Assembly: GCA_946997485.1 (NCBI GenBank)
Contig: CAMPVF010000001.1
Location: 62,001-126,000, forward strand
Direction of reading: 5' to 3'
Source of the DNA: an uncultured Atopobium sp.
GTDB lineage: Bacteria; Actinomycetota; Coriobacteriia; Coriobacteriales; Atopobiaceae
DNA length: 64,000 bases
How positions within the stretch are numbered: the stretch's first letter is position 1; the number at the start of each line of letters is the position of its first letter. The position numbers and the translations under genes are program-made. Shown piece after piece: positions 9,093 to 17,677 of this stretch. Below the pieces are notes generated by a model, which was given only the letters and a program-made list of their open reading frames with translations, was not told the origin of the DNA and ran no database searches.

Positions 9093-10028
9093 TGTGTTCC
9101 ATGATGCCCAAAACGCAAGCTCAGACCAATCAGCAGTAGCAGAAAGCGTAGTTCCTACAAATATGGCAACGCAGCACACCAGCTCAAGCGTGTCGGGCAT
9201 CACCTGAGTATAGAGCGCCGAAAAAATGAGCGCCCACGCACAGTACGAAATGTTAAACGCCATCGCTCGCGCGGCACCAATGGCAACAATTGCCTTGTAA
9301 TACCACATGTACGAAGCCATGCCCGCAACGGCTGCAGCTACTACATACCAGGTTGCACCAGCTGTTGCCATAGATGCAACCGCAGGATAGCAGCCAATAA
9401 TAGGAATAACTACAGCGCCATACACAACCGCCGACGTTACTTCGCGCAAAAAGAGTGCGCTTGTTGTATCGAGCTCTTCTGTTTCGCGCAAGCCCCATGC
9501 CAAAAATACCGCCTCAGAGCCCCAACCAAACACGCACAAAAGTGCAGCTGCAACACCTAAAATAATATTGCCTTCAACACTTGCAGAGCTTGTATGGAGC
9601 CCAATGACAATAACGCCTGCAAGTGCCACACACAGCGCAACAACGCGCTGCCAGGTTATGTGCTCACGAAGCAACACTACCGCAAAAAAGCTACCCACGG
9701 CAGGATAAAACGCCGAGATAATTGCCGTGTGTGCGCTACCAATGGTGTTAATGGCGGCAATGTAGCCGCTCATGCCAAGTGGGCCTCCCAAAAGCGCGCC
9801 CAACATTACCACAATGGCGCCGCGCGTGCGCAGACGAGCCGCACACGACGCCAGCGACCCGTTTTTAATCATGAGACACAACAGCAACAGCGCGCAACAC
9901 ACATCGTGAATAAACGCGCAGGTTAAAGCCGCATTTGAGTTGTCACTAAACGGCGGCAACAAAAACGCAAGACCTAAAATAAAGGTATCAAGACCCCACA
10001 ATATACCGCTGAACAGCCCGTATTTCAT
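9069..10028 (-). CDS. licB: DMT/EamA-family transporter, probable choline permease (LicB position)
   Basis: A 319-residue protein with about ten hydrophobic segments arranged as two EamA halves (starting FSGILWGLDTFILGLAF; second half GVAAALLCVFGWGSEAVFLA). Its ATG overlaps the stop of the upstream licC-licA fusion gene by 4 bases (ATGA), so the two are translationally coupled. In lic operons of other bacteria this position is held by LicB, a choline transporter of the same superfamily; choline import is therefore the likely job, inferred from context. The C-terminal residues are encoded by a tandem repeat array, suggesting the tail length is not critical. The protein could still carry another small metabolite. 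Confidence 0.75.
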   Translation of the reverse strand: MKYGLFSGILWGLDTFILGLAFLLPPFSDNSNAALTCAFIHDVCCALLLLCLMIKNGSLASCAARLRTRGAIVVMLGALLGGPLGMSGYIAAINTIGSAHTAIISAFYPAVGSFFAVVLLREHITWQRVVALCVALAGVIVIGLHTSSASVEGNIILGVAAALLCVFGWGSEAVFLAWGLRETEELDTTSALFLREVTSAVVYGAVVIPIIGCYPAVASMATAGATWYVVAAAVAGMASYMWYYKAIVAIGAARAMAFNISYCAWALIFSALYTQVMPDTLELVCCVAIFVGTTLSATADWSELAFWASWNTRRKNTPQ

Positions 10029-11803
10029 CGCGCATCCTTTTCATACCAGGCAAGCAGCCAGTCGACATACTGCGTTGCATACCGATAATAAATGTAGAGC
10101 CACTCTGCCACGTGCTCGCCTTCGGCCTCTTTTTCGAGCGACCACACATACCAGCACCAACCCGCAAGCACCACGTACGACCAAAAATGACGACGCTCGC
10201 TATCGGTTGCAGTGCGGCCAAAATAGTAGTCGATGCAGCGGTTTGCCGTGTCGTCGTCAAGCGAGCAGCACACGCAAAACGTACCAAAGTCGTTTGCAAC
10301 GTCGGACATGCCCGCGTACTCCCAATCGATAAGATTGATGGTGCCGTTATCTTCAATAAGGAAATTAAGCATGAAAAAGTCGTTGTGCGAAATGCACACG
10401 GGATAGCCGTCTTTATCGGCAAAAGCTTTGAGGCGCGTTACCTTGTCTTTAAGCTCGTTATACCCAGGAATATCAATAGCACCATGCTCACGCAGAAGCG
10501 ACTCGTAGCGCAAACCCTCGTGATAAAAATCAAAGTGACGCGCCAGCGTAGCACCCGATTCGTGCAGCGTGCGGCACATGGTCATAGCGCGACGCAAATG
10601 CTCTTCATTTGACGTATCAAGCGTGTGTGCACGCGGAATAAAGCGCGAAATTTTCCAGCCTTTTGCCTCGTCCTCGTAAATAAACGTGGTATCGAGCCCC
10701 AAATCGCGCGCCTTAATGAGCGCCTGTTTTTCGCTTTTACGGTCGATCATCTTATCGGTGCCAGCGCCGGGGTGACGGTACACATACTCCTTGCCGTCTA
10801 CCTCAAAATGGCACGAGAGGTTAGTAAGCCCCTGCTTAAGGGGGTAAAAGCCCGTAATGTCTTCTTTATTGCAATGCAAAACGGCGCAAATGTTGTCAAA
10901 CACTTCCGAATCAACGTTTGCAATAAAATCGGGGTCAAAGCTGCGCAAGTCGTCGAGCGAATCAAACTCCAAAATGTCGGATGCTGGATAGCGACGTGCA
11001 TACATCGGCAGTTCTTTTATGTGTTCAAGATAAATGGTTTCCCACAGCTTAGAGGCGCACTCGGGCTTTGGAAATTCCTCCGTTAAAATACGGGCAAACG
11101 TTTTTGAAAAGCTGCGGCTAAAGTACACGTGACCCAGCATAATATCACCATTGGCGCCGCCAATATCCACCTTGGTAATAAGGCCTTTTGCACCTGTAGT
11201 AACAAACCACTCATCGGTTTTGCCTTCGTGATGCTGCACCGCGTAGTACGAGTCGTACACGTAGCGCTCAAATGGGTTGTGCACAAAGTAGTTGTCCGAC
11301 GAGCAAATGTACGTGTTGTCCAAACGGTCGCGCACATACCATAAGGTTGAATTATTGTTTTTTGTGGCGTAGTCGGGGTTAATAACAATGTCCACGCCAT
11401 ATTTTACCGAAAGATAAAAGAAGTACTCTTTTTTGTAGCCAACAACAACGCAAATGTTGTGAATACCCACTTCGAGCAGCTGTTTTATCTGACGCTCAAT
11501 GAGCACTTCGCCTTTTACGCGCAAGGTGCCTTTAGGGCGCTCATAGGAAATGGGCGCAAAGCGCGAGGAGAGCCCCGCCGCCATAATAATGGCATTTGTT
11601 ACTTTATAGGGTTCAAGTGCAGCAATGCCCGCATCGGTTATACGACCTTGCGCAACATAACCCTTTGTGTGCGCATCCTTGAGCGCACGATTTACCGATC
11701 CAAGTGAGAGATTGGTTTTTTCGCACAGCTCACGCTGCGTATACGATTTGCTTGCATTACCAATCGCGCGAAGAACCAAAAAAAGTGTGTACGAAAGTTT
11801 CAT
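10025..11803 (-). CDS. licCA: Three-domain protein: winged helix + CTP:phosphocholine cytidylyltransferase (LicC-like) + choline kinase (LicA-like)
   Basis: About 592 residues with three parts. Residues 1-66 form a winged helix (RELCEKTNLSLGSVNRALKDA, then a wing GYVAQGRITDAG). Residues 70-300 are a sugar-1-phosphate-type nucleotidyltransferase: NAIIMAAGLSSRFAPISYERPKG, and the metal-site SSDNYF. Residues about 310-592 are a choline-kinase fold: KQGLTNLSCHFEV, the catalytic ISHNDFFMLNF and LIDWEYAGMSDVANDFG. The enzyme should phosphorylate choline and activate it as CDP-choline for transfer by LicD proteins. Two in-frame ATGs exist; AAAGG touches the first (11809) but lies 6 bases before the second (11803), so I choose 11803. 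The winged helix may let it control its own palindromic promoter at 11905-11933. Confidence 0.88.
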   Translation of the reverse strand: MKLSYTLFLVLRAIGNASKSYTQRELCEKTNLSLGSVNRALKDAHTKGYVAQGRITDAGIAALEPYKVTNAIIMAAGLSSRFAPISYERPKGTLRVKGEVLIERQIKQLLEVGIHNICVVVGYKKEYFFYLSVKYGVDIVINPDYATKNNNSTLWYVRDRLDNTYICSSDNYFVHNPFERYVYDSYYAVQHHEGKTDEWFVTTGAKGLITKVDIGGANGDIMLGHVYFSRSFSKTFARILTEEFPKPECASKLWETIYLEHIKELPMYARRYPASDILEFDSLDDLRSFDPDFIANVDSEVFDNICAVLHCNKEDITGFYPLKQGLTNLSCHFEVDGKEYVYRHPGAGTDKMIDRKSEKQALIKARDLGLDTTFIYEDEAKGWKISRFIPRAHTLDTSNEEHLRRAMTMCRTLHESGATLARHFDFYHEGLRYESLLREHGAIDIPGYNELKDKVTRLKAFADKDGYPVCISHNDFFMLNFLIEDNGTINLIDWEYAGMSDVANDFGTFCVCCSLDDDTANRCIDYYFGRTATDSERRHFWSYVVLAGWCWYVWSLEKEAEGEHVAEWLYIYYRYATQYVDWLLAWYEKDAR

Positions 11804-11904
11804 ACTCATCCTTTGTTACTCGTGGGTATCCAGCGTATACAGCAGCACTGACGTGTGAGTATCTGCATGGATATCCTGCGGATAGCTTGCGTGTTCATTA
11901 AACG

Positions 11905-11933
11905 ATTATAGTAAAGTTATTTTGAACGTTCAA
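11905..11933 (-). promoter_or_regulatory. Promoter of the lic operon with palindromic operator on the -35 box
   Basis: On the minus strand TTGAAC (11933-11928), a 17-bp spacer and TATAAT (11910-11905) make a near-consensus sigma-70 promoter about 100 bp before licCA. The -35 box is half of a perfect 12-bp palindrome TTGAACGTTCAA (11922-11933). Single TTGAAC half-sites recur at about 11957 and 12016, and GTTCA at 11892. This spacing looks like an operator for a dimeric winged-helix protein. Confidence 0.7.
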
Positions 11934-12060
11934 TAATTATTTTTTGGTGAATATTTTGAACACGTGATGCACATATTCAAAGTGAATGGTGTTAATGTGT
12001 GTTAATTTGCGTTAATTTGAACGGTTGGCTGGACACCCCATAAAGCGCAGCTGCAGCAAC

Positions 12061-13308
12061 TTATGCGAGGTTACGCTTTGATGCATCTACCAGGTAGTAC
12101 ACACACGCGAGCAAAAAGCACGCAGCACACAAGCCCATTGCAATGTCGTAGAGCACAGCAGCTCCCATAAGACCAAATCGTTCAACAAGAGCTGACGCAC
12201 CATAACATGCAACGCAGCTTATACCATAGGCGCCATAGATTACGCGCTGGTGACGCATGGTAACAATGGCGTAATACAAAATAATACCAAGGGCGTTAAA
12301 CAGCCCGCCCACAAGCAATACCTGCAGCTCAAGAGCATATGCCGCCAAATCGATGCCCGATAGTGCCGAAAGCACCTGAATACCAATAAGGCCCGCGGCA
12401 ATCATGGTAACCACAGTAGCCACGCACACCGCAGCAAAGCCTTTTACAATGATGCTGATAAACGCTCGTATATTGTGGTTGTTAAACGATGCAGACATTT
12501 CGGTTAACAGCGGCTTAAACACAAAGCCGCTCAGCAAATTGATAACAAGCGACGGCATAAACAAATAGGAATACAGCGCTTGCATCTGCGGCGTAAGATA
12601 GGCGTCGATGGCATATTTTGGTGCATTGGTAATGTACACGAGCATAAACGACCCGCAAAAAAGCGGCAGGCACGCGCACAGCAAATGCGCGATGGGGCGC
12701 ACACGAAACGACGGCACCAGTGCAACAAAGCGGCGCGCGGGGATGATATTGCACACAAAGCAGGTAAGGGCACCTACAATAAGTGCAACAACGCAGCTTA
12801 CCTGCAAATCGCGGGAAAGCCAGGCGGCAAGCGTAAAGCCCAGCATCATTGCGCATATGCGGAAGAAAAATGCCTTTCCTGCAATATCAAGACGTCCTTT
12901 TTGCTGAAACATGCCGTGAAACACGTCTTCAAATGCATCAAAAATACGAAGCAGCGCAACAAGTATGACCACACAGGCCGCGGCGGTAAGGCCTTTTTTA
13001 ATAAGTGTGTAGACCACAATCGCAAGAACCATAATAGTGCAGGTAACAATGCGCGCACCGTAATACACCGCAAAGCTAAAACGCTCGTTTGCATCGGTTG
13101 CCTGGTATGAGCGAATTTCAAAATGACCAAGCACCTGAAACTGCTGAGCCAGCGCAAACGCGAGCGAAAACAGGCCAGCGGCCTCAACACCAATAAGACG
13201 CGTGCACGCAAGCAGCATACACACGCTCGAAAACGCATTGGCAAGCGAACCAAGCGTGTTCCACAGGTAATTCTTTTTGAGCTGGGCGGTATCGGTTGTA
13301 GCGCTCAC
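12061..13308 (-). CDS. Polysaccharide flippase, Wzx/MATE-like (MOP superfamily)
   Basis: A 415-residue integral membrane protein with about 12 hydrophobic segments. The opening LKKNYLWNTLGSLANAFSSVCMLLACTRLIG is typical of Wzx/RfbX O-antigen and teichoic-acid flippases, which move undecaprenyl-linked repeat units across the membrane. It starts with GTG at 13308, with AAAGGAT 6 bases upstream. It sits between a licD gene and the licCA-licB pair on the same strand, so the natural substrate is a phosphocholine-bearing or rhamnose-bearing repeat unit; this is inference from context. Confidence 0.85.
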   Translation of the reverse strand: MSATTDTAQLKKNYLWNTLGSLANAFSSVCMLLACTRLIGVEAAGLFSLAFALAQQFQVLGHFEIRSYQATDANERFSFAVYYGARIVTCTIMVLAIVVYTLIKKGLTAAACVVILVALLRIFDAFEDVFHGMFQQKGRLDIAGKAFFFRICAMMLGFTLAAWLSRDLQVSCVVALIVGALTCFVCNIIPARRFVALVPSFRVRPIAHLLCACLPLFCGSFMLVYITNAPKYAIDAYLTPQMQALYSYLFMPSLVINLLSGFVFKPLLTEMSASFNNHNIRAFISIIVKGFAAVCVATVVTMIAAGLIGIQVLSALSGIDLAAYALELQVLLVGGLFNALGIILYYAIVTMRHQRVIYGAYGISCVACYGASALVERFGLMGAAVLYDIAMGLCAACFLLACVYYLVDASKRNLA

Positions 13309-13416
13309 GCATATCCTTTCGGCAGGTAACGGGGGTGTTTTGTGGTGTGGTAGCTGTTGGTAGCTGTTGCTTTTTGTGGGTTACTAGCTACGTACGTAGT
13401 TACCTTAACGGTTGCT
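13309..13416. repeat. Short gap with tandem GGTAGCTGTT and palindrome CTACGTACGTAG
   Basis: Between the licD stop and the flippase start lie two adjacent copies of GGTAGCTGTT (about 13348-13368) and a perfect 12-bp palindrome CTACGTACGTAG at 13388-13399. Their role is unknown. Confidence 0.5.
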
Positions 13417-14346
13417 TTAGTGACTAGCAGCTGGTTTTGTGGTTGAACTCTCAGCCATGTCATCAGCCTTACCACCGGCCACGTCATCAGCCGTATAAGG
13501 GCCAAAATCAAGCTTTGACGGGTGATGATTTTTTCTATCGTCCAAAGGTGGAAGCTGCATATAATCGCCAAACCCGCGCCGCAACATGGTGTCATATTCC
13601 TTGGGCAAATTCACCGTAATCGATTCGAAGGGCGCGCGATGCGCAGGATAGGCTTCTTTGCGCGTGCATGCCCAGGCCATTGGATCTCTATCCATAAAAT
13701 CGCAATAGATGTCGGTATTCTCGTGAGCGCCGCTCGTTGCCGCTTTTTCCCACTGCGTATGAATCCACAAGGGTGAAACACAACAAAGTTTCATCACACC
13801 ATAGGCAATGTAACACAGTGCACGTGCAAGCTGCTTGTAGGGCGCCGCAAGCGACAGATGCGGACGCGGCGTGGCACGCAAGAAAGCAAGGCGCGCCCAA
13901 AACCAGCACGCACGCTTTTGGGCACGATAGGCACGCGGGTTGGTGCGGGGTTTATCAAGCGCAAAAAGACCAATACCAATGGGATACTGAAACGGACACG
14001 CATCAAACTCATCGGGCACACACAAGGTGTTACGCAGCGAAAAATTTGCATTGCACGCAGGGAAAAAGGGTTCATTGCGGCCACTTATAAGCTCATACTC
14101 GCTGCTCATCACAGCCGGCGCCTCGGCCATAAAACGCTCGTAGTCTTCGCGAAACAGCGCAATATCAACGTCGTCATCCCAAGGAATAAAACCCTTGTGA
14201 CGCACGGTACCGATAGCGGTGCCGCCATATACAAAATAAGGAATATTGAGCTTTTGACAAATTGCATCAAATTCACCAAGAATGCGCGTAGAAACAAGCT
14301 GCAGATGGCGCAGCTCAGCGGCGTTTTCATATTGTTTGTATGCCAT
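13417..14346 (-). CDS. licD: LicD-family phosphocholine (polyol phosphate) transferase
   Basis: About 309 residues. The LicD nucleotidyltransferase motif is plain near the N-terminus: IPYFVYGGTAIGTVRHKGFIPWDDDVDIAL, with the DDDVD metal-binding acids. LicD enzymes transfer phosphocholine from CDP-choline to sugars of teichoic acid, capsule or LPS. The ATG at 14346 matches the usual N-terminal length; an in-frame TTG at 14370 is possible, and neither has a strong binding site. It heads a minus-strand run with the flippase, licCA and licB. The second LicD at 15400-16245 has the same motif but differs through the body, so the two likely modify different sugars. Confidence 0.88.
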   Translation of the reverse strand: MAYKQYENAAELRHLQLVSTRILGEFDAICQKLNIPYFVYGGTAIGTVRHKGFIPWDDDVDIALFREDYERFMAEAPAVMSSEYELISGRNEPFFPACNANFSLRNTLCVPDEFDACPFQYPIGIGLFALDKPRTNPRAYRAQKRACWFWARLAFLRATPRPHLSLAAPYKQLARALCYIAYGVMKLCCVSPLWIHTQWEKAATSGAHENTDIYCDFMDRDPMAWACTRKEAYPAHRAPFESITVNLPKEYDTMLRRGFGDYMQLPPLDDRKNHHPSKLDFGPYTADDVAGGKADDMAESSTTKPAASH

Positions 14347-14427
14347 ATCAACCAACTTTTCGAACAACAAGTAACAGAGCGTTGTGATACCATGTGCAAC
14401 GCGCTAGAACGAAAGACGCAAGAACTT

Positions 14428-14439
14428 TATACTAGTATA
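14428..14439. promoter_or_regulatory. Palindrome TATACTAGTATA in the divergent licD / GT2 gap
   Basis: A perfect 12-bp palindrome that offers a TATACT -10-like hexamer on each strand, midway between divergently read licD and the GT2 gene. -35 boxes at 17 bp are weak on both sides, so this is a candidate shared promoter only. Confidence 0.35.
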
Positions 14440-14499
14440 GGTAATTGCCACGCGCACGTGCAATATACTTTGCTCACGACAAAAACAAGGATGGAACCC

Positions 14500-15315
14500 G
14501 TGTATACATCGCAAGACCACACGTTTGTAATTTGTGCTTACAAAGACAGCCCCTACCTGCAGGCATGTATGGAGTCGCTTGCTGGGCAAACGCAGCGCTC
14601 GCGCATTATCCTGGTTACGTCGACGCCATCGCGCGCTATAGAAGCAGCATGTGAGCGTTTTGGCATTCCTATGCACATAAACACCACCGCGCATCACGGT
14701 ATTGCGGGCGACTGGAACTTTGGTGTTGCGTGCGCACACAGCGCGCTTGTTACCATTGCGCATCAAGACGACGTGTATAAACCACGCTACACTGCCGACA
14801 TGCTGCAGGCACTCAACCGTGCCAAGGCGCATGAGCCCCTCCTCTACTTTACAAATTATGCAGAATTACGTAACGGTGTCGAACAAGCGCAAAACAGGCT
14901 GCTTGCCATAAAACGCTGCATGCTTACGCCGTTTTTGAGCCCGCTGCTGTCACGTATGCGATGGGTGCGCAAACTGGTGCTTGGCTCGGGCAACCCCATC
15001 TGCTGCCCCTCAGTTACGCTTATACAATCTACCTGCAAAAAGCTTGGCAGAAAAGAATTTTTTGATGCAGAATTTGGGAGCAATCTCGACTGGCAAACCT
15101 GGCTTTTAATTGCAAAACTTCCCGGCATGTTTGTGTACAACCCCACTATCGAAATGTGTCATCGCATTCATGAAGGCTCGGAAACGTCGCGACTCATCGA
15201 AAATCAAACGCGCGATGCCGAAGATTTAGCAATGCTGAGTTCATTTTGGCCGCGACCGATAGCGCGCATGCTGCATGTGCTCTACAAACACGGACAAGAC
15301 AGCAACCGCTCGTAG
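14500..15315 (+). CDS. Family 2 glycosyltransferase
   Basis: A 271-residue GT-A fold enzyme. The start HTFVICAYKDSPYLQACMESL and the HQDDVYKPRYTADML region (acidic DD of the DXD-type site) mark a GT2 transferase; it lacks membrane helices. I prefer the GTG at 14500, since AAGGA (14487-14491) is 8 bases before it; an ATG at 14491 overlaps that site. The same frame is open for 200 codons upstream, but there it only mirrors the licD gene on the other strand. It lies among lic genes and probably adds a sugar of the same surface polymer; donor and acceptor are unknown. Confidence 0.85.
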   Translation: MYTSQDHTFVICAYKDSPYLQACMESLAGQTQRSRIILVTSTPSRAIEAACERFGIPMHINTTAHHGIAGDWNFGVACAHSALVTIAHQDDVYKPRYTADMLQALNRAKAHEPLLYFTNYAELRNGVEQAQNRLLAIKRCMLTPFLSPLLSRMRWVRKLVLGSGNPICCPSVTLIQSTCKKLGRKEFFDAEFGSNLDWQTWLLIAKLPGMFVYNPTIEMCHRIHEGSETSRLIENQTRDAEDLAMLSSFWPRPIARMLHVLYKHGQDSNRS

Positions 15316-15341
15316 CTCGTAGCTCATTGCAGCAAACCACC

Positions 15342-15373
15342 TGCTCGCAGCTGTGCATACATAGCTGCGAGCA
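15342..15373. terminator. Perfect 11-bp hairpin between convergent genes
   Basis: TGCTCGCAGCT (15342-15352) and AGCTGCGAGCA (15363-15373) pair perfectly round a 10-nt loop between the ends of the GT2 gene and the second licD. A third AGCTGCGAG follows at 15381. There is no T-run, so it may act as a weak two-way terminator. Confidence 0.5.
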
Positions 15374-15399
15374 CATACACAGCTGCGAGTGCATCAGTA

Positions 15400-16245
15400 T
15401 TACCAGTTGCCAAACTCAAGACGCGCGGGATAATGGTTTTTACGCTGTTCAACTGGCGGCATCTGCATATAATCGCCATAAAATGCCGTAAGATGCTCGT
15501 GAATATTCGCAGGGAAATTTACCATCATGCCTTCAAACTCAAGCTGCTTTAAGGGATACACTTCGTCGTGCGTCCACACAAGGTTGTAAGGCGTGGTGTC
15601 GTTCATATACGCAATGCGATTGGTGGGAGTATCCATATACATACGCCGCGCGCGGGTTTCGTTTTCAACACAGCGCTCAAGCGAAATGGGGATAAGCTGC
15701 ACAAGCGCGCCTGCTGCATACGTTGCTGCACGTACGAGAACGCCCTTAAAGCCGTGATACACAATGGTGGGACGCGGTATGAGCTTAAGCAAGCGCAAAT
15801 GCGACCAAAACCAGGCGCGACGTGCTTGTTTTCTAAATTCTGCTTCGTTATCGCTAATAGGATCGAGCTCGTAAATATCAAGAAAAATGCCAAGCGAAAG
15901 CGGCAAGTCTTTCAGCGCTTCTTCGCAAAACTGCGTGCCTTTTATCATAATGCGCGAGGTAGGAAGCGGATACATAGGATTTTTGTGCGCGTTAATAACC
16001 TCATATTTATCGGCGTATTCCTGCTCAAACACAGAAAGCAGCGTGTCGTAATCGCGCGCCGGCAAACACACGTCGATGTCATCGTCCCAGGGAATAAAAC
16101 CCTTGTGACGAAAGGCGCCAATACCCGTGCCACCGTACGCAAAATAGGTAAGTTTATGGGTAACACACACCTGGATAAAATCTTTTAGTATCATAAGCTC
16201 CAAACGTTGCACGTGGTGGAGCGTTTCGTCGTCGTATTCGGTCAT
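15400..16245 (-). CDS. licD: LicD-family phosphotransferase (second copy)
   Basis: 281 residues with the LicD signature LTYFAYGGTGIGAFRHKGFIPWDDDIDVCL, and the C-terminal YGDYMQMPPVEQRKNHYPARLEFG that resembles the end of the other LicD (GDYMQLPPLDDRKNHHPSKLDFG). It would transfer phosphocholine or a related phosphoalcohol onto a surface glycan. The ATG at 16245 is chosen because AAGGT lies 6 bases upstream; the frame extends six codons further. It is divergent from the GT2 at 16395 and convergent with the one at 14500. Confidence 0.9.
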   Translation of the reverse strand: MTEYDDETLHHVQRLELMILKDFIQVCVTHKLTYFAYGGTGIGAFRHKGFIPWDDDIDVCLPARDYDTLLSVFEQEYADKYEVINAHKNPMYPLPTSRIMIKGTQFCEEALKDLPLSLGIFLDIYELDPISDNEAEFRKQARRAWFWSHLRLLKLIPRPTIVYHGFKGVLVRAATYAAGALVQLIPISLERCVENETRARRMYMDTPTNRIAYMNDTTPYNLVWTHDEVYPLKQLEFEGMMVNFPANIHEHLTAFYGDYMQMPPVEQRKNHYPARLEFGNW

Positions 16246-16394
16246 GCAGCACCTTTCAAACATGTATCAAAGTTGCATAGAAAATGTGTCTGAATTATTG
16301 TAAACTAAGCGTATGAATTACGTATAAAACTAACGAATGTGTCACATTTTTAGATACGGCAGCAGTAGTGTTATGCAGCAATTTGGGAGGATTT

Positions 16395-17639
16395 ATGCCA
16401 CGTGCATCCATAGTTATACCATGCTACAACGCAGAGGCATATATTTCTCAAACGATAGACTCAGCATGTGCGCAAACCGTGTCCGACATCGAAATTATTG
16501 TGGTAGACGACGGCTCAACCGATAGTACACCGCGTATTCTTGCCCAAAAAGCCGAAGCCGACAGCCGTATTCACGTGTACAAACAAAACAATGCCGGTGA
16601 AGGCCCTGCGCGCGAAGCTGGACGCGTCCGCGCATGTGGCACGTGGCTATACTTTTTAGATGCCGACGACATTATGGAGCCTACACTCATTGAAGATGCG
16701 ATGGCGCAGGGCGAACGTACGCGCGCCGACATCGTTATTTTTAAGACGCGCGAGCTCGACAATCAAACCGGTGAGCTGCGTAGTTTTCCCTGGTCGTTTG
16801 TTACCGATTGGCTCGAAGTGCCGGCAGGCACTCAAGGCTTTCAGGGAAAAAGCGGTATTGACCGCATTGTTATCGGCGATATGTCGGGCGTGTTTTGTCC
16901 ACGCGAACATCCGCTGCGCATTTTTAATTCGTTTCAAAATTGGGTGCATAACAAGCTGTTTCGCAAAAGCTTTGTTGATGGTCGCAAGCTGCAATTTCAG
17001 CCTATTCATCGCACGGCCGATTTGCTGTTTGTGTGCCGCGCGCTAGCCGAAGCCGATCGTATTGCGCTTGTTGATAAAGAACTTCATCGCTACCGTGTAA
17101 ACAATGCTCTCTCGGCTCTCAACAGCAGCGATGCGTGGCCGCTCGACTTTTATGAAGCATTTTTAGCCTTGCGTAAAAGCCTGGAAGAGCACGGTCTGTG
17201 GCTTTTGTATCACGACTCGTTTATCAATTGGGTGCAAGAAGGCGTTGCAATGAATTTGCAGCGTGCGCGCTCGTTTGATGCGTTTATGAAAATTGTGCAC
17301 TGCATGCGCGATGAACGTGGGCTTATCAAACTCGATTTTCTTACGGCAACAAAAACTGGTGCAATAAATCCCGATAGATGGGAGCGCTGCTGCGCGATAC
17401 TAAACGCGCCGATAGAAGAGCTGCTCTACATGTACTTTGCGCTTGAGCGCAGGCAGGCAGAACTATATGCCACGCAGGCATCGGCGCTACGACGTGAGTG
17501 CAAAAAGCTTGCAAACAGTAGAGAGCAGCGCGTGGGCGAAGCCATGATTCCGCTTATCGATAAGCCCCTAACGCGCACGATTATTAACACGTTTCATTTG
17601 GGAAAACGGGTAGGCATGCGCCATACCGAGCAGGAATAG
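16395..17639 (+). CDS. Family 2 glycosyltransferase
   Basis: 414 residues, soluble. The GT2 N-terminus is textbook: ASIVIPCYNAEAYISQTIDSACAQ, then IEIIVVDDGSTDSTPRIL and the DXD site LYFLDADDIMEP. The C-terminal part resembles WcaA/EpsJ-type transferases with IVQEGV-like helical acceptor regions. GGAGG at 16386-16390 fixes the ATG at 16395. It stands alone on the plus strand between a licD and a large minus-strand glycosyltransferase. Likely adds a hexose to the cell-surface polymer; sugar unknown. Confidence 0.9.
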   Translation: MPRASIVIPCYNAEAYISQTIDSACAQTVSDIEIIVVDDGSTDSTPRILAQKAEADSRIHVYKQNNAGEGPAREAGRVRACGTWLYFLDADDIMEPTLIEDAMAQGERTRADIVIFKTRELDNQTGELRSFPWSFVTDWLEVPAGTQGFQGKSGIDRIVIGDMSGVFCPREHPLRIFNSFQNWVHNKLFRKSFVDGRKLQFQPIHRTADLLFVCRALAEADRIALVDKELHRYRVNNALSALNSSDAWPLDFYEAFLALRKSLEEHGLWLLYHDSFINWVQEGVAMNLQRARSFDAFMKIVHCMRDERGLIKLDFLTATKTGAINPDRWERCCAILNAPIEELLYMYFALERRQAELYATQASALRRECKKLANSREQRVGEAMIPLIDKPLTRTIINTFHLGKRVGMRHTEQE

Positions 17640-17677
17640 CACCGGCTCATACCAGCATAAACAGGCACGCACACCCG

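Noticed and set aside
13858..14499. Long 5' extension of the GT2 frame at 14500
   Set aside because: It is the mirror of the licD gene on the other strand; homology to glycosyltransferases begins only after 14500.
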